64,000 nt of DNA from the NCBI RefSeq assembly GCF_900142845.1, contig NZ_FSRU01000003.1, forward strand, positions 124,001-188,000, read 5' to 3'. The position numbers and the translations under genes were made by a program. A model generated the notes under the pieces. It searched no databases. It worked only from the letters and a program-made list of their open reading frames with translations, and was not told where the DNA came from. The stretch is from Paraburkholderia phenazinium (GTDB lineage: Bacteria; Pseudomonadota; Gammaproteobacteria; Burkholderiales; Burkholderiaceae). Below are positions 17,312 through 26,998 of this stretch, one piece after another. Each line of letters starts with the position of its first letter. Within the stretch, counting starts at the first letter, position 1.

Positions 17312-18438
17312 TACACTTCCACCAGAACGTTTTGCAATGCGTTGTACACCGACTCGACCGAGATGCGCCCCATGCAGTCGGCATGGTCGCCCTGCCAGGC
17401 CACGCAGGTCTTCCAGTTGCGGTCACAACGCCGAACCCAGGCGACTTCGCGCCGGAAAATAAACGGTTGATCGCGGCATGGCATCTGCGCGATCGTCACC
17501 GGTGCGAACGGCACTTCACTCCAATAGCGGCCCGCGCCATGAATCTGCGCGTTGCCGGGGCCGAACAGCGCGACCGTCGGCACGCCGACCAGGCGTCCCA
17601 GATGCGCGACGCCCGTATCCGGGCAGACCACGGCCTTCGCGCCGGCAAACAGATGCCACAACTCGCCGAGCCCGACCCGCCCCGCCATATTCGGATGATG
17701 GGGATCCGGGTCGATGGTGCGGATCAGTTCGACCTCGCCCGGGCCACCGCTCCACACGGGAATATAGCCGAGTGCCTCGACCCGCTGCGCAAGTTCGCGC
17801 CAGCGCGCGTCCGGCCAGCGCTTGACTTCGGTGCTCGCGCCGGGATGCAGGACGACGTAAGGCTGCGTCAGCAGATCGGCGTCGGGCAACACCGCATGCG
17901 CGGGGGCCGGCCAGTCGGCGGGCCGGTAAGCACGGGGCGGCGGCCCCTCGACCAGGTCGGCGGCCAGATCCGCCCAGGCGGCCGGCGTCTCGGGATACGG
18001 CACGCTCTGGTTGACCGGCCAGTTTTTCCACGCCGGCACATCGCCGGCATGCGCCACGATCCAGCGGCAGCCCGCGCCGAGCGCAAGCCAGCTATGCCGG
18101 TTGTCGCCGAGCACAAAGCCGAGATCGTACGGTCCGGCATCCAGTACGCCCTTGACGGAGGCGAGGTCGCGCGGGTCGAACGGCAACGCGTTCACGCCGA
18201 AGGGCCGCCCCGCGTACAGCGGCACAATCGCCTTCGGACAGGCCAGATCGATCTGCGCCTGTGGATACTGCGCGCGCAGTTTGGCCAGCAAGGGCGTCAA
18301 CAGCAAGGTGTCGCCGAGCAGCAGATGGTGGGCAAGCAGAATGCGCCGCACCGACGACGGCCGGCGGCGCAAGGGCTTTAAAACGAGGCGCGGAATGGCA
18401 CGCGCAAAGATGCGAATACGCCCGGAAAGTCGGCTCAT
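17311..18438 (-). CDS. glycosyltransferase family 9 (heptosyltransferase-like)
   Basis: A 375-residue GT9 protein. It has ILLAHHLLLGDTLLLTPLLAKLRAQYP at the start of the domain and the donor-site motif PDTGVAHLGRLVGVPTVALFGPGN near the C-terminus, as in ADP-heptose:LPS heptosyltransferases (WaaC/WaaF/WaaQ). It probably adds heptose to the LPS inner core at the cytoplasmic face, but the exact position cannot be assigned. It is the first gene of the operon with the ligase and the GT4, behind an extended -10 promoter at about 18700. Confidence 0.87.
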   Translation of the reverse strand: MSRLSGRIRIFARAIPRLVLKPLRRRPSSVRRILLAHHLLLGDTLLLTPLLAKLRAQYPQAQIDLACPKAIVPLYAGRPFGVNALPFDPRDLASVKGVLDAGPYDLGFVLGDNRHSWLALGAGCRWIVAHAGDVPAWKNWPVNQSVPYPETPAAWADLAADLVEGPPPRAYRPADWPAPAHAVLPDADLLTQPYVVLHPGASTEVKRWPDARWRELAQRVEALGYIPVWSGGPGEVELIRTIDPDPHHPNMAGRVGLGELWHLFAGAKAVVCPDTGVAHLGRLVGVPTVALFGPGNAQIHGAGRYWSEVPFAPVTIAQMPCRDQPFIFRREVAWVRRCDRNWKTCVAWQGDHADCMGRISVESVYNALQNVLVEV

Positions 18439-18796
18439 TGGGTCATCGGCACGTTGGTCGCGTCCGCGATCTGGCTATGCGCCGGTACCCAGCTTGAGGT
18501 CGCGTTCCCCATGCAGAATCTCCAGCGGTCTTCTTGTCGATGACTTTCGCCCTCAGTGCGGCACGAGGCCGCGCACGGCAACGCTGACGCAATGGCTGTG
18601 GGCACCCTGCACCCGCCGCCTGACTGCGCCGGCACTGAAAGCGAAGTGAAAAATGGATGGGTCGGCCCGTGGTCGCGCCACGCGCTTTATATTCAAAAAT
18701 TATAGCATGGGGGCCTGGCTGGAAAGCAGGACGGACGGGGCTGTGCGGGCTTCCACCGAGGGCAGGCAAGCGGTTCCGGCGCCGCTGCTGCATCGG
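18439..18796. other. intergenic gap holding the glycan operon promoter
   Basis: A 358-base gap between the GT4 gene stop (18797, minus) and the GT9 start (18438, minus). The only AT-rich patch (18685-18708) contains a strong extended -10 element on the minus strand, listed separately. The rest is GC-rich with no supported gene. Confidence 0.5.
18699..18707 (-). promoter_or_regulatory. extended -10 promoter for the GT9-ligase-GT4 operon
   Basis: On the minus strand the sequence reads TGCTATAAT, a perfect TATAAT (18704-18699) with an extended TGn element. The -35 region 17 bases upstream is weak (GCTTTC), which extended -10 promoters tolerate. The transcript would start near 18692, leaving a leader of about 250 bases before the GT9 start codon. 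Confidence 0.55.
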
Positions 18797-19870
18797 TCAA
18801 TTCCCGCCGCGGATACGCCTCGCCAACGCCAGCAAGGCGTCGACATGGCCGGCCACGCTGGCGTCGTACAGCACGGCGCCGCGCGCCACCTCGGCCTGGT
18901 CCGGCGGCGCGGCGGCGAGCCGCTGCTGCACGGCGCGCTCGAGCGTGGCGCGCAGGTCCGCCTCGTCGTCCGGTGCGAAGACGAACTTCGCGTGCGGCGC
19001 GAGCGCATCGCAGCAACCGATGCTCGACGGAAAGATCACCGGCGTGCCGCACATCACCGATTCGACGCCGACCAGCCCGAACGGCTCGTACTTCGACGCG
19101 AGCAGGGTGAAATCGGCGGCACGGTAGCCGTCCTCGATCTCTTTCACGTAGCCGATGTAGCGCACCCGCTCCGAGGTGCGCGCGGGCGGCCGTCCGGCCA
19201 CCGCGAGTACCACCGGCAGGTCGGTGCCGCGCAACGCGGCTTCGATCAGCGGCAAGCCCTTGCGCTCATGGCTGCTGGAGGGAAACAGCAGGACGATTTC
19301 GTGATCCGCGAAGCCGAACTTGCGCCGCAGCTCGGCGCGCCGGGCGGCATCCGCGGGCGTGAAGCGCGCGCCGTCGACGGGCGGATACAGCACGCGGATC
19401 TTCGCGTCTTCAACACCATAGAGTTCGCGCAGCTCGTCGCGCATCAACTGCGAGTGCGCGACGATCACGCTCGACTGCTCGTACTGGCGGCGCTCGAGCT
19501 CGATCTGCCAGCGGTCCGAACGCTTTGCCGGCCGCCCGGTGGCGCGCAGAAAACCGAGGTGGGTGCCACCGCAAATGGCGATCTCGGACGAGTCGACGCG
19601 GTTGCAGCCGATCAGCACATCGACCTTGGCGGCGCGGCGCGCGCGGCGCAGCCGCCAGGAAAACCAGAGGTCGCGCAGCTTGCCCGGCAGGAACGACACG
19701 TTGATGCGATGCGCCTCGACCATCCCGCTCTCCGGCACCGACGGGTCGAAGCGGCGCGCAAAGAAGGCCAGCTCGATGCCGGCGGCGGCGAAACCGCGCA
19801 CCAGGTCCATCGCATAGCGCTCGAGGCCGCCACTATGTTTCAGCGCATTACTGGAGAGTCCGATTTTCAT
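18797..19870 (-). CDS. glycosyltransferase family 4
   Basis: A 357-residue GT-B glycosyltransferase. It opens MKIGLSSNALKHSGGLERYAMDLVRG, a classic GT4 acceptor loop, and carries the donor-binding motif SKYEPFGLVGVESVMCGTPVIF (about 275-296). The architecture resembles WaaG-like core transferases. The start ATG overlaps the TAA of a short upstream frame that runs through a pentanucleotide array, so its expression could depend on array length (see findings). It follows msbA by 225 bases on the same strand. Confidence 0.88.
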   Translation of the reverse strand: MKIGLSSNALKHSGGLERYAMDLVRGFAAAGIELAFFARRFDPSVPESGMVEAHRINVSFLPGKLRDLWFSWRLRRARRAAKVDVLIGCNRVDSSEIAICGGTHLGFLRATGRPAKRSDRWQIELERRQYEQSSVIVAHSQLMRDELRELYGVEDAKIRVLYPPVDGARFTPADAARRAELRRKFGFADHEIVLLFPSSSHERKGLPLIEAALRGTDLPVVLAVAGRPPARTSERVRYIGYVKEIEDGYRAADFTLLASKYEPFGLVGVESVMCGTPVIFPSSIGCCDALAPHAKFVFAPDDEADLRATLERAVQQRLAAAPPDQAEVARGAVLYDASVAGHVDALLALARRIRGGN

Positions 19871-19965
19871 TATTCAGACCGGCACGCACACGGCGTCGGG
19901 TCAAACGTCAAGGGAAAGGCGGCCGGGCATGACAGCCCGCTGGCCGCGGCAGGCCTGCGCCCGCG

Positions 19966-20045
19966 GCACGGCACGGCACGGCACGGCACGGCACGGCACG
20001 GCACGGCACGGCACGGCACGGCACGGCACGGCACGGCACGGCACG
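19966..20045. repeat. pentanucleotide tandem repeat (GCACG) x 16
   Basis: Sixteen perfect consecutive GCACG units (80 bases) lie between the msbA stop and the start of the downstream GT4 gene, ending about 95 bases upstream of that ATG. Because the unit is not a multiple of three, every gain or loss of a unit shifts any frame crossing it and moves upstream elements by half a helical turn. Such arrays are the usual substrate for slipped-strand variation. Confidence 0.95.
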
Positions 20046-20095
20046 GATTAAAGCACACCTTGAATGCGTTTGACTTTCAACGCGGCTTCTCTGCC

Positions 20096-21892
20096 TTACG
20101 CCGCGTTTTGCTGGAACTGGATGCGGTGCAGATGCGCATACAGACCGTCTTGCTCCAGCAATTCGCGATGACTGCCGCGCTCGACGATGTGTCCGGCCTC
20201 CAGCACCAGGATCCGGTCCGCGCGTTCGATGGTCGACAGCCGGTGCGCGATGACGAGCGTGGTGCGCCCCTTCATCAGCGTTTCCAGTGCCGCCTGCACA
20301 TGGCGCTCCGATTCCGAATCGAGCGCCGAGGTGGCTTCGTCGAGAATCAGGATCGGCGCATTCTTGTAGATGGCGCGCGCGATCGCGAGACGCTGACGTT
20401 GACCGCCCGAGAGCATCAAGCCGTTGTCGCCGACCAGCGTCTCCATCCCTTTCGGCATGGACGCCACGGTGTCCCACAGGTTCGCGGCCTGCAATGCCGC
20501 CTTCACCTTGTCCGCATCCGGCGGCTGGCCGTAGGCGACGTTGTGCGCGATCGTGTCGTTGAACAGCACCACGTCCTGGCTCACCATTGCAATCTGGCTG
20601 CGCAACGCGTGAACGTCGTACTCCGGCAGCGCGACGCCGTCGACCAGGATCTCGCCGCCGGTCGGATCGAAGAAGCGCGGCAGCAGGTTGACGAGCGTGG
20701 TCTTGCCGCTGCCCGACGGCCCGGCCAGCGCGACCATCTCGCCCGGCGCAACCTTGAACGACACGCGGTCCAGCGTTTGCCGGTCGTGCGTGCTGGTGGC
20801 GCCGTAGTTGAACGAGACGTCGCGGAACTCGATATGGCCGGCAGCCTGTTCAAGCGGCTTGCCGCCGCCCTGCGGCTCGGACGGCTCGTCGATCAGGCCG
20901 AAGATCAGCTCGGCCGCGGTCATGCCGCGTTGCAACGGCTGGTTGACGTCCATCAGGTGCTTGAGCGGCGAGACGATCAGCAGCATCGACGTAATGAACG
21001 ACACAAAGCTGCCGACCGTCGTGCCGCCGTGCGCCGACTGCACGACCGCAATCGTGACCACGACCGCGACCGCGAGCGACGCCAGAAACTGGGTGAGCGG
21101 CTGGGCCAGTCCACCGGAAGTCGTCATGCGCAGCGAGTAACCGCGCAGACGGCGGCTCATCTCGGCAAAGCGCTCAATCTCATACGACTCGCCGTTATGC
21201 ACCTTGACCACCTTGTAGCCGCCCACCGTCTCCTCGACGATGTACGACAGCTCGTTGGTGAGCAACTGGTTTTCGCGGTTGAGGCGGCGCAGCTTGCGGT
21301 TGATCTTGCCGATGAGCCAGCCGATGGCCGGCAGCATCACCGCGACGATCATCGTCAGCTTCCAGTCCAGGTAGAACAGGTAGCCGAGCAGGAACAGGAC
21401 CGTCAGCGAATCCCGCACCAGCGTGACCATGACGCCCAACAGCACGTTGAGAATCTGGTTGACCTCGAAGACGATGGCGTTGATGACGGTGCTGGCCGTC
21501 TCGCGCTGGAAGAAGCTGACGCTGGTATGGACCATGCGGTCGAACATCTCCAGACGCAAGCGCAGCAGGATCGTGTTCGAGACGTACGCGATCAGGTAAC
21601 CGGACGCGTATTGAGAAACCCCGCGGACCACCGCGAGCCCGATCACACCGACCGGCACCATCCACGTCAGGCCACGCGCGGCGTGCGCGCCGAAGCCCTT
21701 ATCCAGCAGCGGCTTGAGGAGCACGGGGATGAGCGCGTCGGTGCCGGCGCTTACGCCCATGGCGGCAATCGCACCAATCAGGGTCCACAGGATCGGCTTG
21801 ATGTACGGCCAAAGCCGGCGTAACAAGGCGAACGGGGAAGAGGCGTCGCCTGATGAACCGATGACTTTGCTTAACGTGGGCTTCGCGCTCAA
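20096..21892 (-). CDS. msbA: lipid A export ATP-binding/permease MsbA
   Basis: A 598-residue ABC half-transporter. Six transmembrane helices (about 20-320) are followed by the nucleotide-binding domain: Walker [11 protein letters not shown]-loop [10 protein letters not shown], signature [14 protein letters not shown], Walker [13 protein letters not shown] and the switch His in VIAHRLST. As a homodimer it flips lipid A-core to the periplasmic leaflet. The start is a TTG at 21892, with GAGGA four bases upstream; an in-frame extension further upstream lacks similarity. Its place beside glycosyltransferases fits LPS assembly. Confidence 0.92.
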   Translation of the reverse strand: MSAKPTLSKVIGSSGDASSPFALLRRLWPYIKPILWTLIGAIAAMGVSAGTDALIPVLLKPLLDKGFGAHAARGLTWMVPVGVIGLAVVRGVSQYASGYLIAYVSNTILLRLRLEMFDRMVHTSVSFFQRETASTVINAIVFEVNQILNVLLGVMVTLVRDSLTVLFLLGYLFYLDWKLTMIVAVMLPAIGWLIGKINRKLRRLNRENQLLTNELSYIVEETVGGYKVVKVHNGESYEIERFAEMSRRLRGYSLRMTTSGGLAQPLTQFLASLAVAVVVTIAVVQSAHGGTTVGSFVSFITSMLLIVSPLKHLMDVNQPLQRGMTAAELIFGLIDEPSEPQGGGKPLEQAAGHIEFRDVSFNYGATSTHDRQTLDRVSFKVAPGEMVALAGPSGSGKTTLVNLLPRFFDPTGGEILVDGVALPEYDVHALRSQIAMVSQDVVLFNDTIAHNVAYGQPPDADKVKAALQAANLWDTVASMPKGMETLVGDNGLMLSGGQRQRLAIARAIYKNAPILILDEATSALDSESERHVQAALETLMKGRTTLVIAHRLSTIERADRILVLEAGHIVERGSHRELLEQDGLYAHLHRIQFQQNAA

Positions 21893-22181
21893 GGAATCCT
21901 CTAGAAAGGCGAACGTTGCGCCCACCCGGTAGGTGGACGCACAAAATACCGCATTGTAAACGCTTGGGCGGTTGCGGCGCGCCGGCCGTTGTACGGGGAT
22001 GACACCCGCCTGACGGGGGGCTTTCAGCGTGGCCGCGGCGCGTTGTTGTTTGGATGGGCACGGCCCTGTGGACACGGTTACGGCCACGGCCAGCCGCGTT
22101 GGCGCAACCTCGTGCTGTATATCGCTGTGTATACTTGCGCGACGCGTTTTACCCACCCTGCACCCTCTCCGCTCTTCAGGC

Positions 22182-22940
22182 ATGAAAGAACCCACCCTCG
22201 GCGTCGCCATCATCACCAAAAACGCGGCGCCGCGCCTGGCCGAGTGCCTCTGCGCGGTGGCCTTCGCCGACGCAATCGTCGTGATCGACGGCGCCAGCAC
22301 CGACGGCACCGTCGAGATTGCAGAGGCTCACGGCGCGCGGGTGCTGCAGCAGCCCGACTGGCCCGGCTTCGGGCCGCAGAAAAACCGCGCGCTCGACGCG
22401 CTCGACACCGACTGGATCCTCTCGATCGATGCCGACGAAATCGTCTCGCCGGAACTGGCGGCGGCGATCCGCGCCGCGCTTGCCGCACCCGGCGCCGATG
22501 TCTACGCGGTGGATCGCCTGTCGAGTTTCTGCGGACACTGGATCCGCCACAGCGGCTGGTATCCGGACTGGATTCCGCGACTGTTCAAGCGCGGCGCCGC
22601 CCGTTTCTCCGACGACCTCGTGCACGAGCGGCTGGTGTTCGATACCCCGGCGCAGCGCCTGACGGGCAAGCTGATGCACTACTCGTACGAAGACTTCGAA
22701 ACCGTGCTGCGCAAGCTCGGCGCATACTCGAGCGCGGGTGCGCAGCAGCGTCATGCAGCTGGCAAAGGCGGAAGTTTCGGTAAGGCGCTCGCGCGCGGAG
22801 CGTGGGCGTTCGTCCGCACTTACGTGCTGCGGCGCGGCTTTCTCGATGGCCGCGCCGGCTTCATGATCGCGGTGTTCAATGCGGAGACGGTGTATTACCG
22901 GTTTCTGAAGCTCGGGCTGTTGGGGGCGCGCAAGCGGTGA
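22182..22940 (+). CDS. glycosyltransferase family 2 (WaaE/KdtX-like LPS core)
   Basis: A 252-residue GT-A transferase. [31 protein letters not shown] and the metal-binding SIDADE (residues about 85-90) are GT2 hallmarks, and the pattern [15 protein letters not shown] matches the LPS core beta-glucosyltransferases of the WaaE/KdtX group. It probably adds glucose to the inner-core heptose. It is divergent from msbA. Its TGA stop is itself part of the first unit of a heptanucleotide repeat. A C-terminal hydrophobic patch ([15 protein letters not shown]) may associate with the membrane. Confidence 0.9.
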   Translation: MKEPTLGVAIITKNAAPRLAECLCAVAFADAIVVIDGASTDGTVEIAEAHGARVLQQPDWPGFGPQKNRALDALDTDWILSIDADEIVSPELAAAIRAALAAPGADVYAVDRLSSFCGHWIRHSGWYPDWIPRLFKRGAARFSDDLVHERLVFDTPAQRLTGKLMHYSYEDFETVLRKLGAYSSAGAQQRHAAGKGGSFGKALARGAWAFVRTYVLRRGFLDGRAGFMIAVFNAETVYYRFLKLGLLGARKR

Positions 22941-22975
22941 GCGGTGAGCGGTGAGCGGTGAGCGGTGAGCGGTGA
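22934..22975. repeat. heptanucleotide tandem repeat (GCGGTGA) x 6
   Basis: Six perfect GCGGTGA units begin at the last two codons of the GT2 gene. The array encodes that gene's stop codon in its first unit, so unit loss would keep a stop at the same place and leave the protein unchanged. A degenerate partial unit follows. Confidence 0.9.
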
Positions 22976-23047
22976 CGGTGAGCGCTGGCCCATGCCATGT
23001 GCGGCGAACCGTAAGCGCTTATTCTCGCGCCGGGCGCCGCTAACGAA

Positions 23048-23067
23048 CCCGCGCGGAGATGCGCGGG
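23048..23067. terminator. short GC hairpin between convergent GT2 and dnaE
   Basis: CCCGCGC and GCGCGGG form a 7-bp stem with a 6-base loop between the two convergent stop codons. There is no T-run, so it is a weak terminator candidate. Confidence 0.3.
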
Positions 23068-23080
23068 CCGTTGCCTACCG

Positions 23081-26000
23081 TCAGTAGACGATTTCGATTG
23101 AGCTACCGGCGAACTCGCCGCGCAGCGCCGCGAGCAGTTCGTCAGTGGGCTTCACGCGCCACGCGTCGCCTAGGCGCACTTCGCCTTCCGCGTTTTCGCT
23201 GCGATAAACGATCTGCACCGCCAGCCCGCTTGGGATCTGTACAGCCTGGCGCTGACGGCCGCCGTCGCCGCCGCCAAAGCCACCGCCGCGGCCACCACCA
23301 CCGCCGCGCGCCGACACCGCAGGCGCCTGCGCGGCTTGCGGTTCATCCGCACCGGCGCTATGCGCCTCCAGCACGCGACGCAGCGCAAGCGCGTCGGCGT
23401 TGCCGTTCATCTGCACCTTCACGGCTTCCGCATAACGGCACCGTGCGCGGCCGAGATCCATCACCGTGTCGACCGTGAAACGGATGCCGCCTGTGAACGC
23501 GTCGTTACGCGCCTGGCCCTGCACCACCAGCAACTCGTCTTCCTTGAAGAGTGCCTTGTGAGCTTCGAACGTCTCGTTGAAAACCGTCACTTCGCATTGG
23601 CCGGTGCCGTCGTCGAGCAGCGCGATCAGCATCTTGCCGCGCTGGGTCATCTGCGTGCGCAGCGAGGCAATCACGCCCGCGACCAGCTTGTCGCGGCCTT
23701 CCTTCAACTCGCCGATCTTCTGGCGCGCGAAGCGGCGCACTTCGTCCTTATAGGCGTCGAACAGATGGCCCGACAGATAGAACCCAAGCGCGCCCTTCTC
23801 TTCCTGCAGCTTCTTCTTTTCGGGCCATTCGGCCTCGTCGACCAGTTCGTGACCTTGCGACGGCGCGTCGCCCATGTCGAACAGGCCCGCTTGCATGGCG
23901 TTGGCGCTCGCCTGGTCGGCGGCCTCCATGGCAAGCGACACCGACGCGATCAACTGCGCGCGATTCGCATGCAGCGCGTCGAACGCGCCCGCGCGGATCA
24001 ATGCTTCGACCGTGCGACGGTTGACCACGCGGCGGTCGATCCGGTTGCAGAAGTCGAACAGGTCGATAAACGGCCCCTCTTCGCGCGCCCGCAGGATTTC
24101 TTCGATCGCGTTCTGGCCACTGCCCTTGATGGCGCCCAGACCGTAGCGGATCGTCTTCGAGCGCTTGCCGTCCGCCTCTGCCACCGGCTCGAAGCGATAC
24201 GCGGAGAGATTGACGTCCGGCGGCAACACGGCCATCTTGTTCGTGATGCAGTCTTCGAACAGGATCTTGACCTTGTCGGTGTCGTCCATGGCAAGCGACA
24301 TATTCGCTGCCATGAATTCGGCCGGATGGTGCGCCTTCAGCCATGCCGTGTGATACGCAAGCAGGGCGTACGCAGCCGCGTGCGACTTGTTGAAACCGTA
24401 GCCCGCGAACTTCTCCATCAAGTCGAAGATTTCGTCGGCCTTCTCGCCGGTCAGGCCGTTCTTCGCCGCACCTTCGCGGAACAACGCGCGGTGCTCGGCC
24501 ATCTCTTCGGCCTTCTTCTTACCCATCGCGCGACGCAGCAAGTCGGCGCCACCAAGCGAGTAACCGCCGATGATCTGCGCCATCTGCATCACCTGCTCCT
24601 GATAGACCATGATGCCGTAGGTCTCTTTCAGGATGGGTTCGACGCGCGGATCGGGATACTCGACCACCTCGCGGCCGTGCTTACGCGCACAGAAGCTCGG
24701 GATCAGGTCCATCGGGCCCGGACGGTACAGCGCCACGAGCGCGATGATGTCCTCGAAGCGGTCCGGCTGCGCGTCTTTCAGCATGCCTTGCATGCCGCGG
24801 CTTTCCAGCTGGAACACGGCGACCGTGTTGGCCTTCTTGAGGATCGTGAACGACGCCGGGTCGTCGAGCGGCACTTGCGCGAGCGACCAGTCCTGCTTCG
24901 AAGGATCGAGACGGCGAATATAGCGCTCGGCCCAGTCGAGGATCGTCAGCGTGGTCAGCCCCAAAAAGTCGAACTTCACGAGGCCGACCGCTTCGACGTC
25001 ATCTTTATCGTACTGGCTCACGACGCCGCTTTCGTCGCCCTGCGTGTAGAGCGGGCAGAAGTCGGTCAGCTTGCCGGGCGCGATCAGCACGCCGCCCGCG
25101 TGCATGCCGACGTTACGCGTCAAGCCCTCGACGCGCTGCGCCAGTTCGATCAGCTGATGCACTTCGTCTTCGTTGTCGAAGCGCTCCTGCAAGAGCGGCT
25201 CTTCCTTCATCGCGTCGGCGATGGTGACGTGCTTGCCGGGCTTGAACGGAATCAGCTTGGCGATACCGTCGGTAAACATATAGCCGAGATCGAGCACGCG
25301 GCCGATGTCGCGCACGGCCGCCTTCGCCGCCATCGTGCCGAAGGTGGCGATCTGCGACACCGCGTCCGCGCCGTACTTTTCCTTCACGTACTGGATGACG
25401 CGATCGCGCCCGTGCTGGCAGAAGTCGATGTCGAAGTCGGGCATCGACACCCGTTCCGGATTCAGGAAACGCTCGAACAGCAGGTTGTAGCGCAGCGGAT
25501 CGAGGTCGGTCACGCCGAGCGCGTACGCGACCAGCGAGCCGGCGCCCGAGCCCCGGCCCGGCCCCACCGGCACGCCGTTGTTCTTGGCCCAGTTGATGAA
25601 GTCCGCCACGATCAGGAAGTAGCCAGGGAAGCCCATCTTGATGATCGTGCCGCACTCGAATTCGAGGCGCTTGTAGTACGTCTCCCGCTGCGCCTCGCGC
25701 TCCGCCTCGTTCGGGTACAACTGCTCGAGGCGCTTTTCCAGCCCTTCCTTCGACAGATGCACCAGGTAGTCGTCAAGCGACATGCCGTCCGGCGTGGGGA
25801 ACAGCGGCAGCTTCGGCTTGCCGAGTTCGAGCGTCAGGTTACAGCGGCGCGCGATTTCAACCGTATTGGCGAGCGCAGACGGAATGTCCGCGAACAGCGC
25901 GGTCATTTCCTCTTGCGAACGGAAATACTGCTCGGTCGTGAAACGCTTCTGGCGACGCGGATTCGCGAGCATGTCGCCTTCCGAAATACACACGCGCGCT

Positions 26001-26644
26001 TCGTGCGCGGTGAAGTCGTCGGGCGTCATGAACTGCAACGGATGGGTGGCCACCACCGGCAGTTTCAGCGACGCCGCCAGCGTCACCGCCTGCTGCACGT
26101 ACGCCTCACCACCCGGCTGGCCGCAGCGTTGCAGCTCGATATAGAAACCGTTGGGGAAAACCTTCGCCCAGTGTTGCGCGTTGCGTTTGGCCGCTTCTTC
26201 ATTACCGGCGGCGAGCGCCATGCCGATGTCGCCTTGCTGCGCGCCGGAGAGCGCCAGCAGGCCCTCGCCCAGGCCGGTTTCAAGCCAGCCGGCTTCAACC
26301 TCTGCGCGGCCACGGTATTGATTCGTGAGCCACGCCTTGGTCAGCAATTCGCACAGGTTCAGGTAGCCGCGTTTGTCCTTGACCAGCAGCAGCAGGCGCG
26401 AGGGCTTGTCGCGATCATCCGGATTGGTGATCCAGACGTCGCAACCGGCAATGGGTTTGACCCCTTTGCCGCGGGCTTCCTTGTAGAAACGGACGAGGCC
26501 GAATGCGTTGCCGAGGTCGGTGAGGGCGAGCGCCCCCTGACCGTCTTTGGCGGCGGCCGCGACGATGTCGTCAAGGCGCACGATGCCATCGGCAATCGAG
26601 AATTCGGAGTGAACGCGGAGATGAACGAAGCGGGGATCTGACAT
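23081..26644 (-). CDS. dnaE: DNA polymerase III alpha subunit
   Basis: A 1187-residue replicative polymerase. It has an N-terminal PHP domain (FVHLRVHSEFSIADG), the palm with catalytic aspartates in PDFDIDF (about 401-406, same numbering as E. coli D401/D403), finger and thumb segments including GRGSGAGSLVAYALG, a helix-hairpin-helix region and an OB-fold near 1000 (TGGIRFTVDTVMDL). A Gly/Arg-rich linker (about 1130-1155) precedes the C-terminal tail. The ATG at 26644 gives the standard MSDPRFVHLRVHSEF start. It is the catalytic core of the replisome. Confidence 0.97.
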   Translation of the reverse strand: MSDPRFVHLRVHSEFSIADGIVRLDDIVAAAAKDGQGALALTDLGNAFGLVRFYKEARGKGVKPIAGCDVWITNPDDRDKPSRLLLLVKDKRGYLNLCELLTKAWLTNQYRGRAEVEAGWLETGLGEGLLALSGAQQGDIGMALAAGNEEAAKRNAQHWAKVFPNGFYIELQRCGQPGGEAYVQQAVTLAASLKLPVVATHPLQFMTPDDFTAHEARVCISEGDMLANPRRQKRFTTEQYFRSQEEMTALFADIPSALANTVEIARRCNLTLELGKPKLPLFPTPDGMSLDDYLVHLSKEGLEKRLEQLYPNEAEREAQRETYYKRLEFECGTIIKMGFPGYFLIVADFINWAKNNGVPVGPGRGSGAGSLVAYALGVTDLDPLRYNLLFERFLNPERVSMPDFDIDFCQHGRDRVIQYVKEKYGADAVSQIATFGTMAAKAAVRDIGRVLDLGYMFTDGIAKLIPFKPGKHVTIADAMKEEPLLQERFDNEDEVHQLIELAQRVEGLTRNVGMHAGGVLIAPGKLTDFCPLYTQGDESGVVSQYDKDDVEAVGLVKFDFLGLTTLTILDWAERYIRRLDPSKQDWSLAQVPLDDPASFTILKKANTVAVFQLESRGMQGMLKDAQPDRFEDIIALVALYRPGPMDLIPSFCARKHGREVVEYPDPRVEPILKETYGIMVYQEQVMQMAQIIGGYSLGGADLLRRAMGKKKAEEMAEHRALFREGAAKNGLTGEKADEIFDLMEKFAGYGFNKSHAAAYALLAYHTAWLKAHHPAEFMAANMSLAMDDTDKVKILFEDCITNKMAVLPPDVNLSAYRFEPVAEADGKRSKTIRYGLGAIKGSGQNAIEEILRAREEGPFIDLFDFCNRIDRRVVNRRTVEALIRAGAFDALHANRAQLIASVSLAMEAADQASANAMQAGLFDMGDAPSQGHELVDEAEWPEKKKLQEEKGALGFYLSGHLFDAYKDEVRRFARQKIGELKEGRDKLVAGVIASLRTQMTQRGKMLIALLDDGTGQCEVTVFNETFEAHKALFKEDELLVVQGQARNDAFTGGIRFTVDTVMDLGRARCRYAEAVKVQMNGNADALALRRVLEAHSAGADEPQAAQAPAVSARGGGGGRGGGFGGGDGGRQRQAVQIPSGLAVQIVYRSENAEGEVRLGDAWRVKPTDELLAALRGEFAGSSIEIVY

Positions 26645-26998
26645 GGGCGTTATTGTAACTCCACCCTTCCGAAGATTTGAGCCCAAAGCGGCGCGTTAGC
26701 CATCCGGCCAGGGGGCAAGCGCCCGGCCCCTGCCCTGCGCGGCACCGACCGTTGACCTGCCCCGCGAGCCGCTGGCGCAGTGACGATTGCCCGGCAGGAA
26801 GCGCGGGCGGCGCCGGACGATTCCCTGACGTCTTGCGCTGCCGCAACCGGATAGCCATTCGGCCGACTCGGGCAATCCGGCCGCTTGAGGGATAATACGG
26901 GTTTCGCCCTGTTTGCCGTGGCCGCGCCACGCGCGCGGCCACCCTGTGCCGCTTGCGCTGTCTGCTGCGCCGCCGGGCCACTTTACTGCTGGACCATC
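26645..26998. other. intergenic gap between divergent dnaE and trhO
   Basis: A 354-base gap that should hold the promoters of both divergent genes. A GATAAT at 26891-26896 (plus) lies about 100 bases upstream of trhO but without a good -35. A TACAAT on the minus strand (26652-26657) lies only seven bases before the dnaE start codon. The remainder is GC-rich with no supported gene. Confidence 0.4.

Noticed and set aside
18653..21823. A 1056-residue plus-strand frame, and a 1101-residue one opposite dnaE (23336-26641).
   Set aside because: Both are antisense shadows of msbA, GT4 and dnaE, Arg/His-rich in composition and without domains, which is usual in GC-rich DNA.
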